Positions 18,031-28,032 of a stretch of 64,000 bases of DNA are shown here, piece by piece. The notes beneath the pieces are model-generated. The model saw nothing but the letters and a program-made list of their open reading frames with translations, did not search any database and was not told where the DNA came from. Each line of letters begins with the position of its first letter. Within the stretch, counting starts at the first letter, position 1. Origin of the DNA: Ruminococcus sp. (GTDB lineage: Bacteria; Bacillota; Clostridia; Oscillospirales; Acutalibacteraceae). Location: contig JAFTHZ010000015.1 of assembly GCA_017457155.1 (NCBI GenBank), forward strand, positions 124,001 to 188,000, written 5' to 3'. The translations under genes and the position numbers were made by a program.

Positions 18031-20078
18031 ACGCACACCTCCATGAGTTCCTGAATAATGGGAGCAGAATCAAGAGAAACCTTGCCGTTTACGGGACAAA
18101 GGTTGATGTCTGCTTTGGTCATACCCTCGTGCATCTCTATGAGTCCAAGCTCCACCATAGCGGTCAGAATAACCCGAAGCTTACCGAGAGGCAAAGAAAG
18201 CGCCACAGCAAGCATATCCACTGTTGAGCTGTAACCTCCCTTGTCACGAAGGAATCTATATACACATGAAAAATCATTTCTGTCAGGCAGAATGGATTTT
18301 GCATCATACACCGATATGCTCCTGCCTGTGACAAAGCGCTCAAAGATACGCTCTGAGACAAGCTGAGCCTCTGTATCCACAGATGAAAGCTTGATTTCTC
18401 TGGCGATGACAGAAAGATATGTATTGCCTGCATAGAAATTTTTGTCAAGGGTAACTGCAAGATCAACCACGTCCCCTGTGTTGTATGCAAAGCCTGATAC
18501 ATCCACATTGAAACACATAACTGTTACACGTGCGTTATCACGGGATACAACAAGCTTGCGATGTTTGCCCCCTGACAGCTCCCTGATATCATCAATCCGC
18601 ATATTATACAGGCCGAAAACCGGAACAGGATTGCCTGCACCAAAGGGTTCAAGTGCCCGGATACTGTCAAGAAGTGACAACTCAAGCAAAGAGGGATTAA
18701 GCTTGCAATCAAGAGAAATCTCGGGCAGGGGCATCTCGTCGAGAGAATCAACATAGTCGTAAACCGCATCCTTGAACAAATCGATATTGACACTGTCCAG
18801 AGAGAAACCTACCGCCATGGGGTGGCCTCCGAAGTGAACCAGAAGGTCACTACAGGAGAAAATCGCATCAGAAAGCGAGAAACCCTCCACAGACCTGCCT
18901 GAGGCACGGGCTGTATCCCCTTCTCTTGAAATAATAATGGTGGGTTTGCCAAAAGCACCTTTGACTCTGGCGGCAACAATACCGATGACACCCTGGTGCC
19001 AGTTGTCGCCATCAATAATAATAATACTCTGTTGTGTGATAGAGGGATCATCACGCAGTCGCTGATCGATCTCTGCCAATATATCCCGCTCTATCTGCTG
19101 GCGGGTATAGTTATCCTCGCTGAGCTCGTCTGCCAAAGAAGATGCAAGGGTCTCGTCCTCTGTCAAAAGAAGCTCCACAGAGCGGGTAGAAAGCCCCAGC
19201 CTGCCTACTGCATTGATACGAGGCACGACTGTAAAGGCAAGGGTACCTGAGGTGACCTCTTTGTCCTCGTATCCTGCGCTGCGAAGCAAAGCACGGATGC
19301 CTACTCTGTCGCTATCCTGAAGATAGCGTATTCCTTCCTTTACCAGGGAGCGGTTCTCGTCTGTGAGGCTGACTACATCGCCGATTGTACCCAAGGATGC
19401 AAGGTCTGCAAAATTTGACAGAAGCTGATCCATATCACAATACTCACCCTCGATTGCCATTACAAGCTTGAAAGCCACACCTACTCCCGAAAGCTCCTTG
19501 AAGCTGCTTGGACAATCCTCACGATGGGGATCTACCACAGCAACAGCAGGAGGAAGTACATCAGGTACGGTGTGATGGTCGGTAACTACTGTGTCTATAC
19601 CGAGGGATGAGGCATACTCAACCTCCTCATAAGCCGAGATGCCGTTATCCACAGTCACAATAAGGGACACGCCTCTGTCTGAAAGCTCCTTGATGGCATC
19701 GGCGTTCATACCATAGCCCTCATCGGCTCTGGAGGGTATATAATAAATCACATCCGCTCCTGCTGACTGAAGATATGAGTACAACAAGGCTGTGGCTGTG
19801 ACACCATCTGCGTCATAGTCGCCATAAACACAGATCTTTTCATATGAATCGATAGCAAGACGGATACGGTCAGAAGCTTTATCCATATCCTTGATGGTAA
19901 AAGGATCAGCAAATACAGGTTCATCGCTGAGAAACTCTCTTATCTGATCCTCATCGGTAATACCACGGATGTTGAGCAGGACAGAAAGAAGCATAGGAAT
20001 ACCCATACTTTCGCTGATGCTGAGTGCCCGAGGCTTATTCAGTTGTGCAACAGACCATTTCTTCATAACCTGCTCCAT
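18027..20078 (-). CDS. recJ: Single-stranded-DNA exonuclease RecJ
   Basis: 683-residue 5'-3' exonuclease for recombination and mismatch repair. DHH-family motifs are clear: DYDADGVT, VTVDNG, TDHH, and the DHHA1 segment GGHPMAVGFSL. A further C-terminal region (from about 560) gives a length between short and long Firmicutes RecJ. It is coupled to relA by an ATGA overlap. Confidence 0.95.
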   Translation of the reverse strand: MEQVMKKWSVAQLNKPRALSISESMGIPMLLSVLLNIRGITDEDQIREFLSDEPVFADPFTIKDMDKASDRIRLAIDSYEKICVYGDYDADGVTATALLYSYLQSAGADVIYYIPSRADEGYGMNADAIKELSDRGVSLIVTVDNGISAYEEVEYASSLGIDTVVTDHHTVPDVLPPAVAVVDPHREDCPSSFKELSGVGVAFKLVMAIEGEYCDMDQLLSNFADLASLGTIGDVVSLTDENRSLVKEGIRYLQDSDRVGIRALLRSAGYEDKEVTSGTLAFTVVPRINAVGRLGLSTRSVELLLTEDETLASSLADELSEDNYTRQQIERDILAEIDQRLRDDPSITQQSIIIIDGDNWHQGVIGIVAARVKGAFGKPTIIISREGDTARASGRSVEGFSLSDAIFSCSDLLVHFGGHPMAVGFSLDSVNIDLFKDAVYDYVDSLDEMPLPEISLDCKLNPSLLELSLLDSIRALEPFGAGNPVPVFGLYNMRIDDIRELSGGKHRKLVVSRDNARVTVMCFNVDVSGFAYNTGDVVDLAVTLDKNFYAGNTYLSVIAREIKLSSVDTEAQLVSERIFERFVTGRSISVYDAKSILPDRNDFSCVYRFLRDKGGYSSTVDMLAVALSLPLGKLRVILTAMVELGLIEMHEGMTKADINLCPVNGKVSLDSAPIIQELMEVCV

Positions 20079-20095
20079 TTATATAGAATATCGTT

Positions 20096-21766
20096 TTAGT
20101 CTTTAGGGTCAGAGAGAAGCTCTCTGGCATAATCATAGGCACCCTCACCCACGCTGACTCCACCCATAATACGGGCAAGCTCCTCTACCCTGCCCTCATA
20201 ATCAAGAGCAGTAACCTGAGTGTAGGTTCTGCCATTTTGTTCGGTTTTTCTGATAAGATAGTGAGAATCCGCAAGGGCGGCTATCTGAGGCAGATGAGTG
20301 ACACACAGAGCCTGGCAGCTCTTGCTGACATTCCTCAGGGCGTCTCCCACCCTGCGTGCTGCAGAGCCGGAAATACCGCTGTCCACCTCGTCAAAGATAA
20401 GGGTATCGGTGGGGTCGTTCTTTGACAGGACGGTCTTGATAGCAAGCATCATACGGGAAAGCTCACCGCCTGAGGCGATTTTTGCCACCGGCTTGGGAGG
20501 CTCGCCTGCGTTGGTTGAAATGAGAAACTCTACCTGATCACAGCCGTTCTCTCCCAAGGGACAATTACACTGAGATACCTCAACGGTAGCACTGGGCATA
20601 TCAAGTTTATGCATTTGTTGAGCGACTTGTGCACAGAAATCCTTGGCAACAAGCCGACGTTTCTCGGAAAGTTCGGTGGCAAGGCGAGTGCATTTCTGTA
20701 GTGCCTGCTCGCACTCCTCTGCCAGATGCTCTCTGTCCTCCTCGAACCGCTCAATAGACTCAAGCTCAGCCTGGATATCAGAAAGATAGCTGAGCATATC
20801 CTCAACGGAGTCACCGTATTTTTTCATAAGTTTTGAGATAAGATCCAGTCTTTGCTCGATCTCCTCAAGTCTGTACGGGTCATCCTCCAGACTATCTGCC
20901 TCTGAAGAGATATCTGAGGCAATATCCTGCAAATCATAGTAACAACTGCGTATGCGCTGTGCAGCCTCTGCCACGGAAGGCAGAAGTTGAGCAGCATCAT
21001 CAACGCTGTCGGATAAATCCGATATCATTGACAGAGCACCCGAAAACTCTCCCGAGTCCCCTGTGAGCAGGTAGGATGCTGATGAGAGAAGCTCCCGGAG
21101 TTTGGAAGAATTAGAGAGGATAGTACGCTCCTCGTTGAGGGCTTCTACCTCGCCAATCTGTAAATCCGCCGCAGACAACTCCTCAATCTGATATCGAAGA
21201 AGGTCTGCTCTGCGGGCTCTGTCTCTGTCATCCCTGTCCTTCTGAGACAGGATGCGGGACAGTTCCCTGTACTTTGAATACTCCAGACGATACGCTTCAA
21301 GATCGGGTCCAAGATTCCCCAAGGCATCAATATATCCGATATGAAGGTCAGGCGACATCAGCTCGTAGCCCTCGTGCTGGCCATGGATATTGATAAGGTT
21401 GAGGCCAATCTGACGAAGAACAGCCATGGCAACGGGGCGTCCGTTGATACGACAGTTGTTCTTTCCGCTGAGAGTAAACTCTCTTTCCACAACCAGCTGA
21501 CCGTCAGACAGCTCTATCCCAAGCTGAGAGAGCACATTGGACACTTCTGTTCCCACCTGTGCGAAGGTAGCGCTGACAAAAGCAGAAGTTGCCCCTGTGC
21601 GCACAAGCTCGCGGGATGTACGTCTGCCAAGAACAGCGGAGATGGCATCGATAACGATACTCTTACCTGCACCTGTCTCACCGGTCAGAACATTGAATCC
21701 CGGGGAAAACTCGATATTTGTTTTTTCGATAACAGCTATATTCTCGATATAAAGATTAGTCAGCAT
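20096..21766 (-). CDS. recN: DNA repair protein RecN
   Basis: 556-residue SMC-like ATPase that gathers DNA ends at double-strand breaks. Walker A GETGAGKS at residues 29-36, the Q-loop segment NIHGQHE, a long coiled coil (about 150-370), the signature SGGELSRMMLAIK and Walker B LIFDEVDSGISG. The recN-argR adjacency is conserved in Firmicutes. Confidence 0.97.
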   Translation of the reverse strand: MLTNLYIENIAVIEKTNIEFSPGFNVLTGETGAGKSIVIDAISAVLGRRTSRELVRTGATSAFVSATFAQVGTEVSNVLSQLGIELSDGQLVVEREFTLSGKNNCRINGRPVAMAVLRQIGLNLINIHGQHEGYELMSPDLHIGYIDALGNLGPDLEAYRLEYSKYRELSRILSQKDRDDRDRARRADLLRYQIEELSAADLQIGEVEALNEERTILSNSSKLRELLSSASYLLTGDSGEFSGALSMISDLSDSVDDAAQLLPSVAEAAQRIRSCYYDLQDIASDISSEADSLEDDPYRLEEIEQRLDLISKLMKKYGDSVEDMLSYLSDIQAELESIERFEEDREHLAEECEQALQKCTRLATELSEKRRLVAKDFCAQVAQQMHKLDMPSATVEVSQCNCPLGENGCDQVEFLISTNAGEPPKPVAKIASGGELSRMMLAIKTVLSKNDPTDTLIFDEVDSGISGSAARRVGDALRNVSKSCQALCVTHLPQIAALADSHYLIRKTEQNGRTYTQVTALDYEGRVEELARIMGGVSVGEGAYDYARELLSDPKD

Positions 21767-21800
21767 ATAACTTCCTGCTTTGTAAAAAGATTAATAATTA

Positions 21801-22259
21801 TCAGGCTATGTATTTCTTAAGTATTGTAAGAAGCGAATCAGCAGAAGCATTATCTGTACAGGCGATGAAGATTGTGTCATCTCCTGCCAAAGAACCTACT
21901 ACATTTGACAGATTCATGGAATCAATAGCAGCACATGCAGCCGATGCCATACCGCTGAAAGTCCTGACAACCACCAGATTCTGGGCTGTATCCACAGAAA
22001 TCATAGAACCTGAGAGAATGCCTGTAAAGCCGTTCTTGACGTCAGGTTGGATGCCTGTGGGGGCACAGTATCTGTACTTTCCGTCTATGGAATGTGACTT
22101 CTGAAGTCGGAGGGTCTTGATATCTCTGGAGACAGTGGACTGGGTTACTGTGTAGCCCTCCTCCTCCAGCTTTGTGAGCAGCTCCTCCTGAGTTGTGATG
22201 GGATACTGTTTGATAAGGTCGAGTATTTTTGCATGTCTGTTAAGCTTCAAATCAGTCAC
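21801..22259 (-). CDS. argR: Arginine repressor ArgR/AhrC
   Basis: 152-residue hexameric arginine sensor. The N-terminal winged helix carries the recognition segment TVTQSTVSRDIK; the C-terminal domain has the arginine site GSLAGDDTIF after FSGMASAACAAIDSM. It overlaps nadK by eight bases. It is a plausible regulator of the ARG-box-like sites in front of argG at the start of the window. Confidence 0.96.
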   Translation of the reverse strand: MTDLKLNRHAKILDLIKQYPITTQEELLTKLEEEGYTVTQSTVSRDIKTLRLQKSHSIDGKYRYCAPTGIQPDVKNGFTGILSGSMISVDTAQNLVVVRTFSGMASAACAAIDSMNLSNVVGSLAGDDTIFIACTDNASADSLLTILKKYIA

Positions 22260-23103
22260 CTTCCTTCAATTTTTCACCGGCGATTTTATAGAAATTCTTA
22301 TCTTTCATAATATTCATAAGTAATGTGTGCTCTGAGCGACTCACCCTGACAAGATCTGAACGCTGAAGCTCCACAGACACCTGTCCATCAACAGTCAGGT
22401 AGGCTGTATCGTGGGATTTGCAACGGACAGAAAGAACTGTGTCCTCGGGAAAAATAACCGTTCTTGCGGTCAGCGAATGAGGACAAACGGGTGTAAGTTC
22501 GATGAGCCTCATACAGGGATCAATAACAGGACCCCCTGCTGAGAGGGCATAAGCTGTGGAACCTGTGGGGGTTGAAAAAAGAAGTCCGTCTGCTCTGTAG
22601 CTACAGATACTCTCTCCCTCCACAGAAACGTCCAGATCGATGATACAAGACAAAGCTCCGCGGGAGATCACAGCATCGTTGATAGCAAGATAGGATTCAC
22701 TGCTTCCATCCTCATGGATAACACTCACATCAAGGATCATTCTCTCCTTAGTGTCATAATTACCTGTGAGAAGCCTTTTAAGCTGAGATATCTCTGAGGG
22801 TTCAAGCTCGGCTACATAGCCAAGATGTCCCAGGTTCACACCGATTATGGGCTTGCCTGACACGGCGGCATGGCGGGCACTGTGAATGATAGTGCCGTCT
22901 CCGCCAACTGTAACTGCACAGTCACACTGAGCAAACAGCTCGTTGTCAGTGCGGAGTATGGTAATAGCTCTGTGAGATATGTAGTCCCGGGCCTTCTCTG
23001 TCATAAACACACAGGCACCCTGAGAAATGAGTATGTCTGCAATCTCCAGCGAACAGGTGATTGCTTCTACTTTATCATAATTGGGTATAAGGGCAATATT
23101 CAT
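22252..23103 (-). CDS. nadK: NAD kinase
   Basis: 283 residues. Phosphorylates NAD to NADP. Diagnostic features are VTVGGDGTIIHSA (GGDG loop), the NE/D-containing AINDAVISRG, and PTGSTAYALSAGGPVI. The stop overlaps argR and the ATG overlaps the tlyA stop as TAATG, both signs of coupling. Confidence 0.96.
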   Translation of the reverse strand: MNIALIPNYDKVEAITCSLEIADILISQGACVFMTEKARDYISHRAITILRTDNELFAQCDCAVTVGGDGTIIHSARHAAVSGKPIIGVNLGHLGYVAELEPSEISQLKRLLTGNYDTKERMILDVSVIHEDGSSESYLAINDAVISRGALSCIIDLDVSVEGESICSYRADGLLFSTPTGSTAYALSAGGPVIDPCMRLIELTPVCPHSLTARTVIFPEDTVLSVRCKSHDTAYLTVDGQVSVELQRSDLVRVSRSEHTLLMNIMKDKNFYKIAGEKLKEGD

Positions 23104-23918
23104 TACTTCTGCCCCTCCTTTGAAAGCTCCTTATGAGAAACATCCGCAAGCTCCTCGGGGGTTATCTCTGCATAAAGGGTTGGTTCATCGCTGACACGAA
23201 TGTGGATAAGATACTCTATGTTGCCCTCGGGACCTTTTACGGGAGAGAAATCAAGTGCAAGAACATCAAAACCGCACTCCAGACAAAAATCACGGATACT
23301 CTCAATAACTTCTGCATGGACACTCTTGTCGCGGACAACACCCTTCTTGCCGACTTTCTCTCGTCCTGCCTCAAACTGAGGCTTAATGAGACATACTCCG
23401 CAACCCTGAGAGGTAAGTAGCGGTCGAACAACAGGGAGAATCAGACGAAGAGAGATAAAAGAAACATCTACGGAGAAGAAATCTATCTTCTCGTCTATCA
23501 TATCGGGAGTAACCTTGCGGAAATTAGTGCGCTCCATATTGACAACACGGGGGTCATTGCGAAGCTTCCACGCAAGCTGACCATAGCCCACATCGATGGA
23601 GTAAACCTTCTTTGCGCCATTTTGGAGCATACAGTCGGTGAACCCTCCTGTTGAGGCACCAATATCCATGGATGTGACACCCTCGAGGTCCAGAGAGAAG
23701 GAGGTCATGGCTTTCTCAAGCTTAAGCCCTCCCCTGCTCACGTATTTAAGAGCAGGACCTCTGACCTGCAGGTCGCAGTCCTCATCGTAGGTTGAACCGC
23801 ACTTATCAGCTTTCTGGTTATCAACATACACAAGTCCTGCCATAATAACAGCCTTAGCTTTTTCCCGACTTTCTGCCAGGCCTTTTTCGTATACTAAAAC
23901 GTCAAGTCGTTTCTTCAT
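23103..23918 (-). CDS. tlyA: TlyA family rRNA 2'-O-methyltransferase
   Basis: 271 residues: an N-terminal S4 domain (MKKRLDVLVYEKGLAESREKAK) and an FtsJ-like methyltransferase (DIGASTGGFTDCMLQNGA, the cofactor loop). It methylates ribose in 16S and/or 23S rRNA; the old label hemolysin is misleading. It lies six bases after dxs in the usual ispA-dxs-tlyA-nadK-argR-recN order. Confidence 0.93.
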   Translation of the reverse strand: MKKRLDVLVYEKGLAESREKAKAVIMAGLVYVDNQKADKCGSTYDEDCDLQVRGPALKYVSRGGLKLEKAMTSFSLDLEGVTSMDIGASTGGFTDCMLQNGAKKVYSIDVGYGQLAWKLRNDPRVVNMERTNFRKVTPDMIDEKIDFFSVDVSFISLRLILPVVRPLLTSQGCGVCLIKPQFEAGREKVGKKGVVRDKSVHAEVIESIRDFCLECGFDVLALDFSPVKGPEGNIEYLIHIRVSDEPTLYAEITPEELADVSHKELSKEGQK

Positions 23919-23924
23919 AATAAG

Positions 23925-25793
23925 TTAACTCCGATTATTCTTCATAATCTCATACATTCCCTCAGCATCAAGCTTCAGAGCATGGAGTGCCTCCGTATCC
24001 TTGGAATGAGGGATAAACATATCCTCGATAGCGGTTATGCGGTAGGTACCGTCAAAACCAAGCTTCATAATATCAGACTCAAAACACTCTGCCACACCGC
24101 CCGAACGCATACCTTCCTCAAAGAAATGTACACGTCTGAATCCTGCGGCGAATCGGGCAGCATCGGGATCGATGGGTTTTATGCGGCAAAGCTTAAGGAT
24201 GCAGACCTTCATACCCAAAGACTCCAGCATATCCTTTGCTTTGCAAGCCTCAGAGAAAAGTCTGCCGTAGGTAACGATGAGTCGGGATGCGTCAGGATTG
24301 CCGTAGATGCTGAAATTCACACTATTATCTGTGAAGTCTTCAGGGCGGTAAGGCTCTGAGCCACGGGGATATCTGACAGCGGTAAGTCCCTGACAATCGT
24401 ACAATGCTGAGGAGAGAGAGTCAGTAAGCTCGCTGAAATAACAGGGTGAGAAAATAGTTGTGCCGGGGATGGAATTGAGGATTGATACGTCAAAGACTCC
24501 CTGATGAGTCTCTCCATCCTCACCTACGATTCCTGCCCTGTCAACACCAAGCACAAGATGCAGATTCTGGACAGCTGCGTCATGGACAAGCTGGTCATAG
24601 GCACGCTGAAGAAAGCTGGAATAAACCGCAAACACAGGGAGCATACCCCTGCTTGCAAGTCCTGAGCCAAAGGTCACCGCGTGCTCCTCCGCAATACCTA
24701 CGTCAAAGAATCTGTCCTTGTACTGCTTTGAGAATTCTGTGAGTCCTGTCCCCACAGTCATAGCCGCAGTGATAGCACACAGGTTACGATCCTCCTTGGC
24801 AAGGTCACACATAGCCTGTCCGAAACGAGCGCTGTAGGAGTCCGAATGAGACAGAGGCTCACCCGTATCCACATCAAACTTACCAATTCCGTGAAAACTC
24901 TTTGGGTCATCCTCTGCAGGCTGGTAACCCTTGCCTTTGACAGTGACGGCATGGATAAGTACCGGTTTGTTGGTATACTTGGCGGCCTCCAGAGCATTAA
25001 GGACTGCCTCCATATCATGACCATCAACAGGACCATAATATGCAAATCCAAAATTCTCGAAGAGATTTGTCTTGTAGATTTTCTTTTTGAACCAGTTTTT
25101 CATTCTTGTGAGTCCGTTGACAACGGGAGTTCCCACAAGAGGGACTTTGGTGAGGACACGCTCAAGGCCGCTCTTGGCGCTAAGGTACCAAGGGCTGATT
25201 CGGATTCCTGTCAGATGCTTGGGGATTGCACCTACGTTCTTTGATATTGACATTTTGTTATCATTGAGGATAACAATAAAATTACGCTTGAATCGTCCTG
25301 CATTGTTAAGTCCTTCAAAGGCAAGCCCACCCGTAAGAGAGCCGTCGCCAATGAAAGCGATGGTATGACTGTTGTCCCCTTGCATCTGCTTTGCCTTGGC
25401 AATACCAAGAGCGGCAGAGATAGAGGTACTGCTGTGTCCTGCACCAAAGGCATCACAGTCGCTCTCGTATCTGCGGGGGAATCCTGAGAGACCTCCTGTA
25501 CGACGGATGGTATCTATCCTGTCGTAGCGACCTGTGAGCATCTTGTGGGTGTAGCACTGATGGCCAACATCCCAGACGATGCTGTCCTGCGGACAATTGA
25601 ACACATAATGAAGTGCCACGGTCAGCTCCACAACACCCAGATTGGGAGCCAGATGGCCGCCGTTCTCTGATACTGTGAGGATGAGTTTTCTTCTAATCTC
25701 CTCGCAAAGTGCAGGCAGCTCACTAACAGACAGCTTCTTCAGGTCCTCAGGGGAATTTATTTTTTCAAGCATTGGAAAGGTATTATTATTCAT
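23925..25793 (-). CDS. dxs: 1-deoxy-D-xylulose-5-phosphate synthase
   Basis: 622-residue thiamine-diphosphate enzyme that condenses pyruvate and glyceraldehyde 3-phosphate, the entry step of the MEP isoprenoid pathway. The ThDP site is seen as GDGSLTGGLAFEGLNN, with VWDVGHQCYTHKMLTGR before it and the transketolase middle domain (FDVGIAEEHAVTF) after. It follows ispA, so precursor supply and prenyl chain building are together. Confidence 0.97.
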   Translation of the reverse strand: MNNNTFPMLEKINSPEDLKKLSVSELPALCEEIRRKLILTVSENGGHLAPNLGVVELTVALHYVFNCPQDSIVWDVGHQCYTHKMLTGRYDRIDTIRRTGGLSGFPRRYESDCDAFGAGHSSTSISAALGIAKAKQMQGDNSHTIAFIGDGSLTGGLAFEGLNNAGRFKRNFIVILNDNKMSISKNVGAIPKHLTGIRISPWYLSAKSGLERVLTKVPLVGTPVVNGLTRMKNWFKKKIYKTNLFENFGFAYYGPVDGHDMEAVLNALEAAKYTNKPVLIHAVTVKGKGYQPAEDDPKSFHGIGKFDVDTGEPLSHSDSYSARFGQAMCDLAKEDRNLCAITAAMTVGTGLTEFSKQYKDRFFDVGIAEEHAVTFGSGLASRGMLPVFAVYSSFLQRAYDQLVHDAAVQNLHLVLGVDRAGIVGEDGETHQGVFDVSILNSIPGTTIFSPCYFSELTDSLSSALYDCQGLTAVRYPRGSEPYRPEDFTDNSVNFSIYGNPDASRLIVTYGRLFSEACKAKDMLESLGMKVCILKLCRIKPIDPDAARFAAGFRRVHFFEEGMRSGGVAECFESDIMKLGFDGTYRITAIEDMFIPHSKDTEALHALKLDAEGMYEIMKNNRS

Positions 25794-25857
25794 ACAAAAA
25801 ATCCTCGGTTACACCGAAATCCTCGGGAAACAACACCCGAAAACACAGTTAAGAATA

Positions 25858-26775
25858 TTATGCGGTACGCTTTGAAAGCTGAACCGCGAAATCACGCAGG
25901 AAGGAACTGTCGCCCTCAAAACAATCCAGAGCCTCAAGAGCCTGAGCGGTGAGAGCATCTGCCATACGCAGACACTCCTCTACTCCGTAGAGAGTGACCA
26001 TTGTGGATTTGTCGTTTTCGCTGTCGGAGTTGACGGGCTTGCCCAGCTCCTCGGTAGTAGATGTAACATCCAGCACATCGTCCACGATCTGGAACGCAAG
26101 TCCGATACACTCGGCGTACTTCTCGGCAGCTGCAAGCATCTTACTGTCTGCACCTGCTACTATACATCCCATCAGGCAGGCTGCCTTGATGAGAGCACCA
26201 GTCTTGAGAAGATGAATCTCGTGGACAACCTCCTCGGAGGCCTTCTTGTTCTCGTACTCAAGGTCAATGACCTGTCCGCCAACCATTCCGTCGGCCCCGC
26301 AATACCCTGCCAGAGCACAAGCTGCAGCCGCTGCTGAGGAGGCATCAACCCTGCTGAGGGTATCCTCACAAAGCATAATCTCAAATGCCAAAGCCTGAAG
26401 TGCGTCTCCGGCAAGAAGGGCTGTGTCCTCTCCGAAGGCAATATGGTTGGAGGGTTTTCCTCTGCGGATATCGTCATCATCCATACAAGGAAGATCGTCG
26501 TGGATGAGAGAGTAAGTATGAATCAGCTCCACAGCACATCCAAAAGGCACCGCCGCAAGCTCCTCTCCACCGCAAAGTTTGCAAAACTCCAGAGTGAGTC
26601 GGGGTCTGACACGCTTGCCTCCTGCGCTGACGGAGTATCTCATGGACTCCCAGAGCTTTTCGTACAGAGAAGGAGCACCCAGGGTGTATATCTTCAGCGC
26701 CTGCTCTATAAGCTCGGAGGGAGCGAGTTCTGTATCTGAAAGTCTGCTGATGTTCAGACGATTGTTATTGTTCAT
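25858..26775 (-). CDS. ispA: Polyprenyl (farnesyl) diphosphate synthase
   Basis: 305 residues. Builds C15 prenyl diphosphate from isopentenyl units. First aspartate-rich motif DDLPCMDDDD, GGQVIDLEYE, and second motif DDVLDV are intact. One base separates it from xseB. Chain length is inferred from the family and the dxs/xseB context. Confidence 0.95.
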   Translation of the reverse strand: MNNNNRLNISRLSDTELAPSELIEQALKIYTLGAPSLYEKLWESMRYSVSAGGKRVRPRLTLEFCKLCGGEELAAVPFGCAVELIHTYSLIHDDLPCMDDDDIRRGKPSNHIAFGEDTALLAGDALQALAFEIMLCEDTLSRVDASSAAAAACALAGYCGADGMVGGQVIDLEYENKKASEEVVHEIHLLKTGALIKAACLMGCIVAGADSKMLAAAEKYAECIGLAFQIVDDVLDVTSTTEELGKPVNSDSENDKSTMVTLYGVEECLRMADALTAQALEALDCFEGDSSFLRDFAVQLSKRTA

Positions 26776-26776
26776 A

Positions 26777-27025
26777 TTATTTTTCCTCTATTGCAGAGAT
26801 TATCTCTGCCATCTTCTGATTGAAGTCCTCAATCTTAGTCTTTGCCTGCTGAAGGTAATCATAGCAGAAATGATAGTAAAGGAAGGACTCCTTGTATACC
26901 TGCATAAGCTCGTCCAGGGTACCCTCACCCTTCTCGAGAATACGGATATTCTCTTTGAGCTTATTGATAGCGGTCTCGTAGTCCATATCCTTGAACTGTT
27001 CCTTCAGGTCGATTTTTTCACTCAT
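26777..27025 (-). CDS. xseB: Exodeoxyribonuclease VII small subunit
   Basis: 82 residues with the family pattern of a short helical protein (DYETAINKLKENIRILEKGE, then DELMQVYKESFLYYHFCYDYL). Several XseB subunits wrap around one XseA. The large-subunit gene xseA normally lies just upstream but is not here; whiA occupies that place. Confidence 0.9.
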   Translation of the reverse strand: MSEKIDLKEQFKDMDYETAINKLKENIRILEKGEGTLDELMQVYKESFLYYHFCYDYLQQAKTKIEDFNQKMAEIISAIEEK

Positions 27026-27074
27026 AATTTATCTCCGGTTTAAAAATAGATTTTCAAAAAATAGTTTGCTCGAA

Positions 27075-27995
27075 TTATCCCTCAAGCTCCGCAAGCTCTA
27101 TGAGCCTTGTCAGACGATGGTTAACACCGCTGCGGCTTATGGGCGGATCCAGAAGTGTTCCCAGGTCCCTTAGTGAAAGCTCGGGGTTGTCCCGACGAAG
27201 CAGAGCAATCTCGTACAGCTGGTCAGGCAAGGATGCAAGTCCCACCGTTGAATCAAGTTCCTCGATGGCCGCAAGCTGTCGGGCAGCGGCTGAGGCGGTC
27301 TTGGCAATATTCGCAAGATCTGAATTTGTGCGGCGATTGGCCATATTTCGCATCTGCTTGTAGGCTTTTGCGTTCATAATATCCATGGCAGCGGAAGGGG
27401 CTCCCATATATGTAAGCAGGTCGGTTATCTGCTCGCTGTCCTTAAGATACACCACATAGGATCCGCTGCGGAGAATGACCTTGGGAGTAAGAGAGCACTC
27501 CTCAATCTCTGTCAGCAGAGTACACAGATCGTTGCAGAGATTCTTATATGCGGCACAAAACTCCAGATGATAGTTCTTCTGAGGATCATTGACGGATCCG
27601 CAGGACATAAATGCCCCCCTCAGGAATGAGGCACGACAGATGTCATCCTCTATGTTTGCCCGATTGAGACGCAGGCTGGGAGAAGAACTGAGATGACCAA
27701 AGTCGGAATATATCCTCTCGCATTCTGAGGGAATAATAAGGCTGATGGTATGGAGATTGATGAAATCTCTGTTAGCTTTAAGAGTTGACTGTTTCTCAAT
27801 AACGGGGGCAAAAAGCTTATTTGCAAGGGTGATGTACCGCTCTGCTACGCTGATGGACTCGGTCTTGAGCTTGATCTCAGAAGAAGAGAAACGGCGAGAA
27901 AACAACATCATACCATAAAGCTCTGCATAATCCTGGCTATGGACGTCTGTCTGTTGTTTTGATAATTCTTTTTTCACATCATGGGCAAAGGACAC
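27075..27995 (-). CDS. whiA: DNA-binding protein WhiA
   Basis: 306 residues: an N-terminal homing-endonuclease-like fold without catalytic activity (MSFAHDVKKELSKQ onward, with FLRGAFMSCGSVNDP) and a C-terminal helix-turn-helix (NPELSLRDLGTLLDPPISRSGVNHRL). It links cell division and chromosome segregation in Firmicutes and sporulation in actinomycetes. It follows rapZ without the usual yvcK in between. Confidence 0.95.
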   Translation of the reverse strand: MSFAHDVKKELSKQQTDVHSQDYAELYGMMLFSRRFSSSEIKLKTESISVAERYITLANKLFAPVIEKQSTLKANRDFINLHTISLIIPSECERIYSDFGHLSSSPSLRLNRANIEDDICRASFLRGAFMSCGSVNDPQKNYHLEFCAAYKNLCNDLCTLLTEIEECSLTPKVILRSGSYVVYLKDSEQITDLLTYMGAPSAAMDIMNAKAYKQMRNMANRRTNSDLANIAKTASAAARQLAAIEELDSTVGLASLPDQLYEIALLRRDNPELSLRDLGTLLDPPISRSGVNHRLTRLIELAELEG

Positions 27996-28032
27996 CCCAC
28001 TCGCCTCCTCTTTAGTAATTCAGAAAACTGAT

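Noticed and set aside
16990..18054. Plus-strand frame of 354 codons
   Set aside because: Antisense to relA, with no ribosome site or family features. The same applies to the plus-strand frames at 15898-16794 and 45199-46053.
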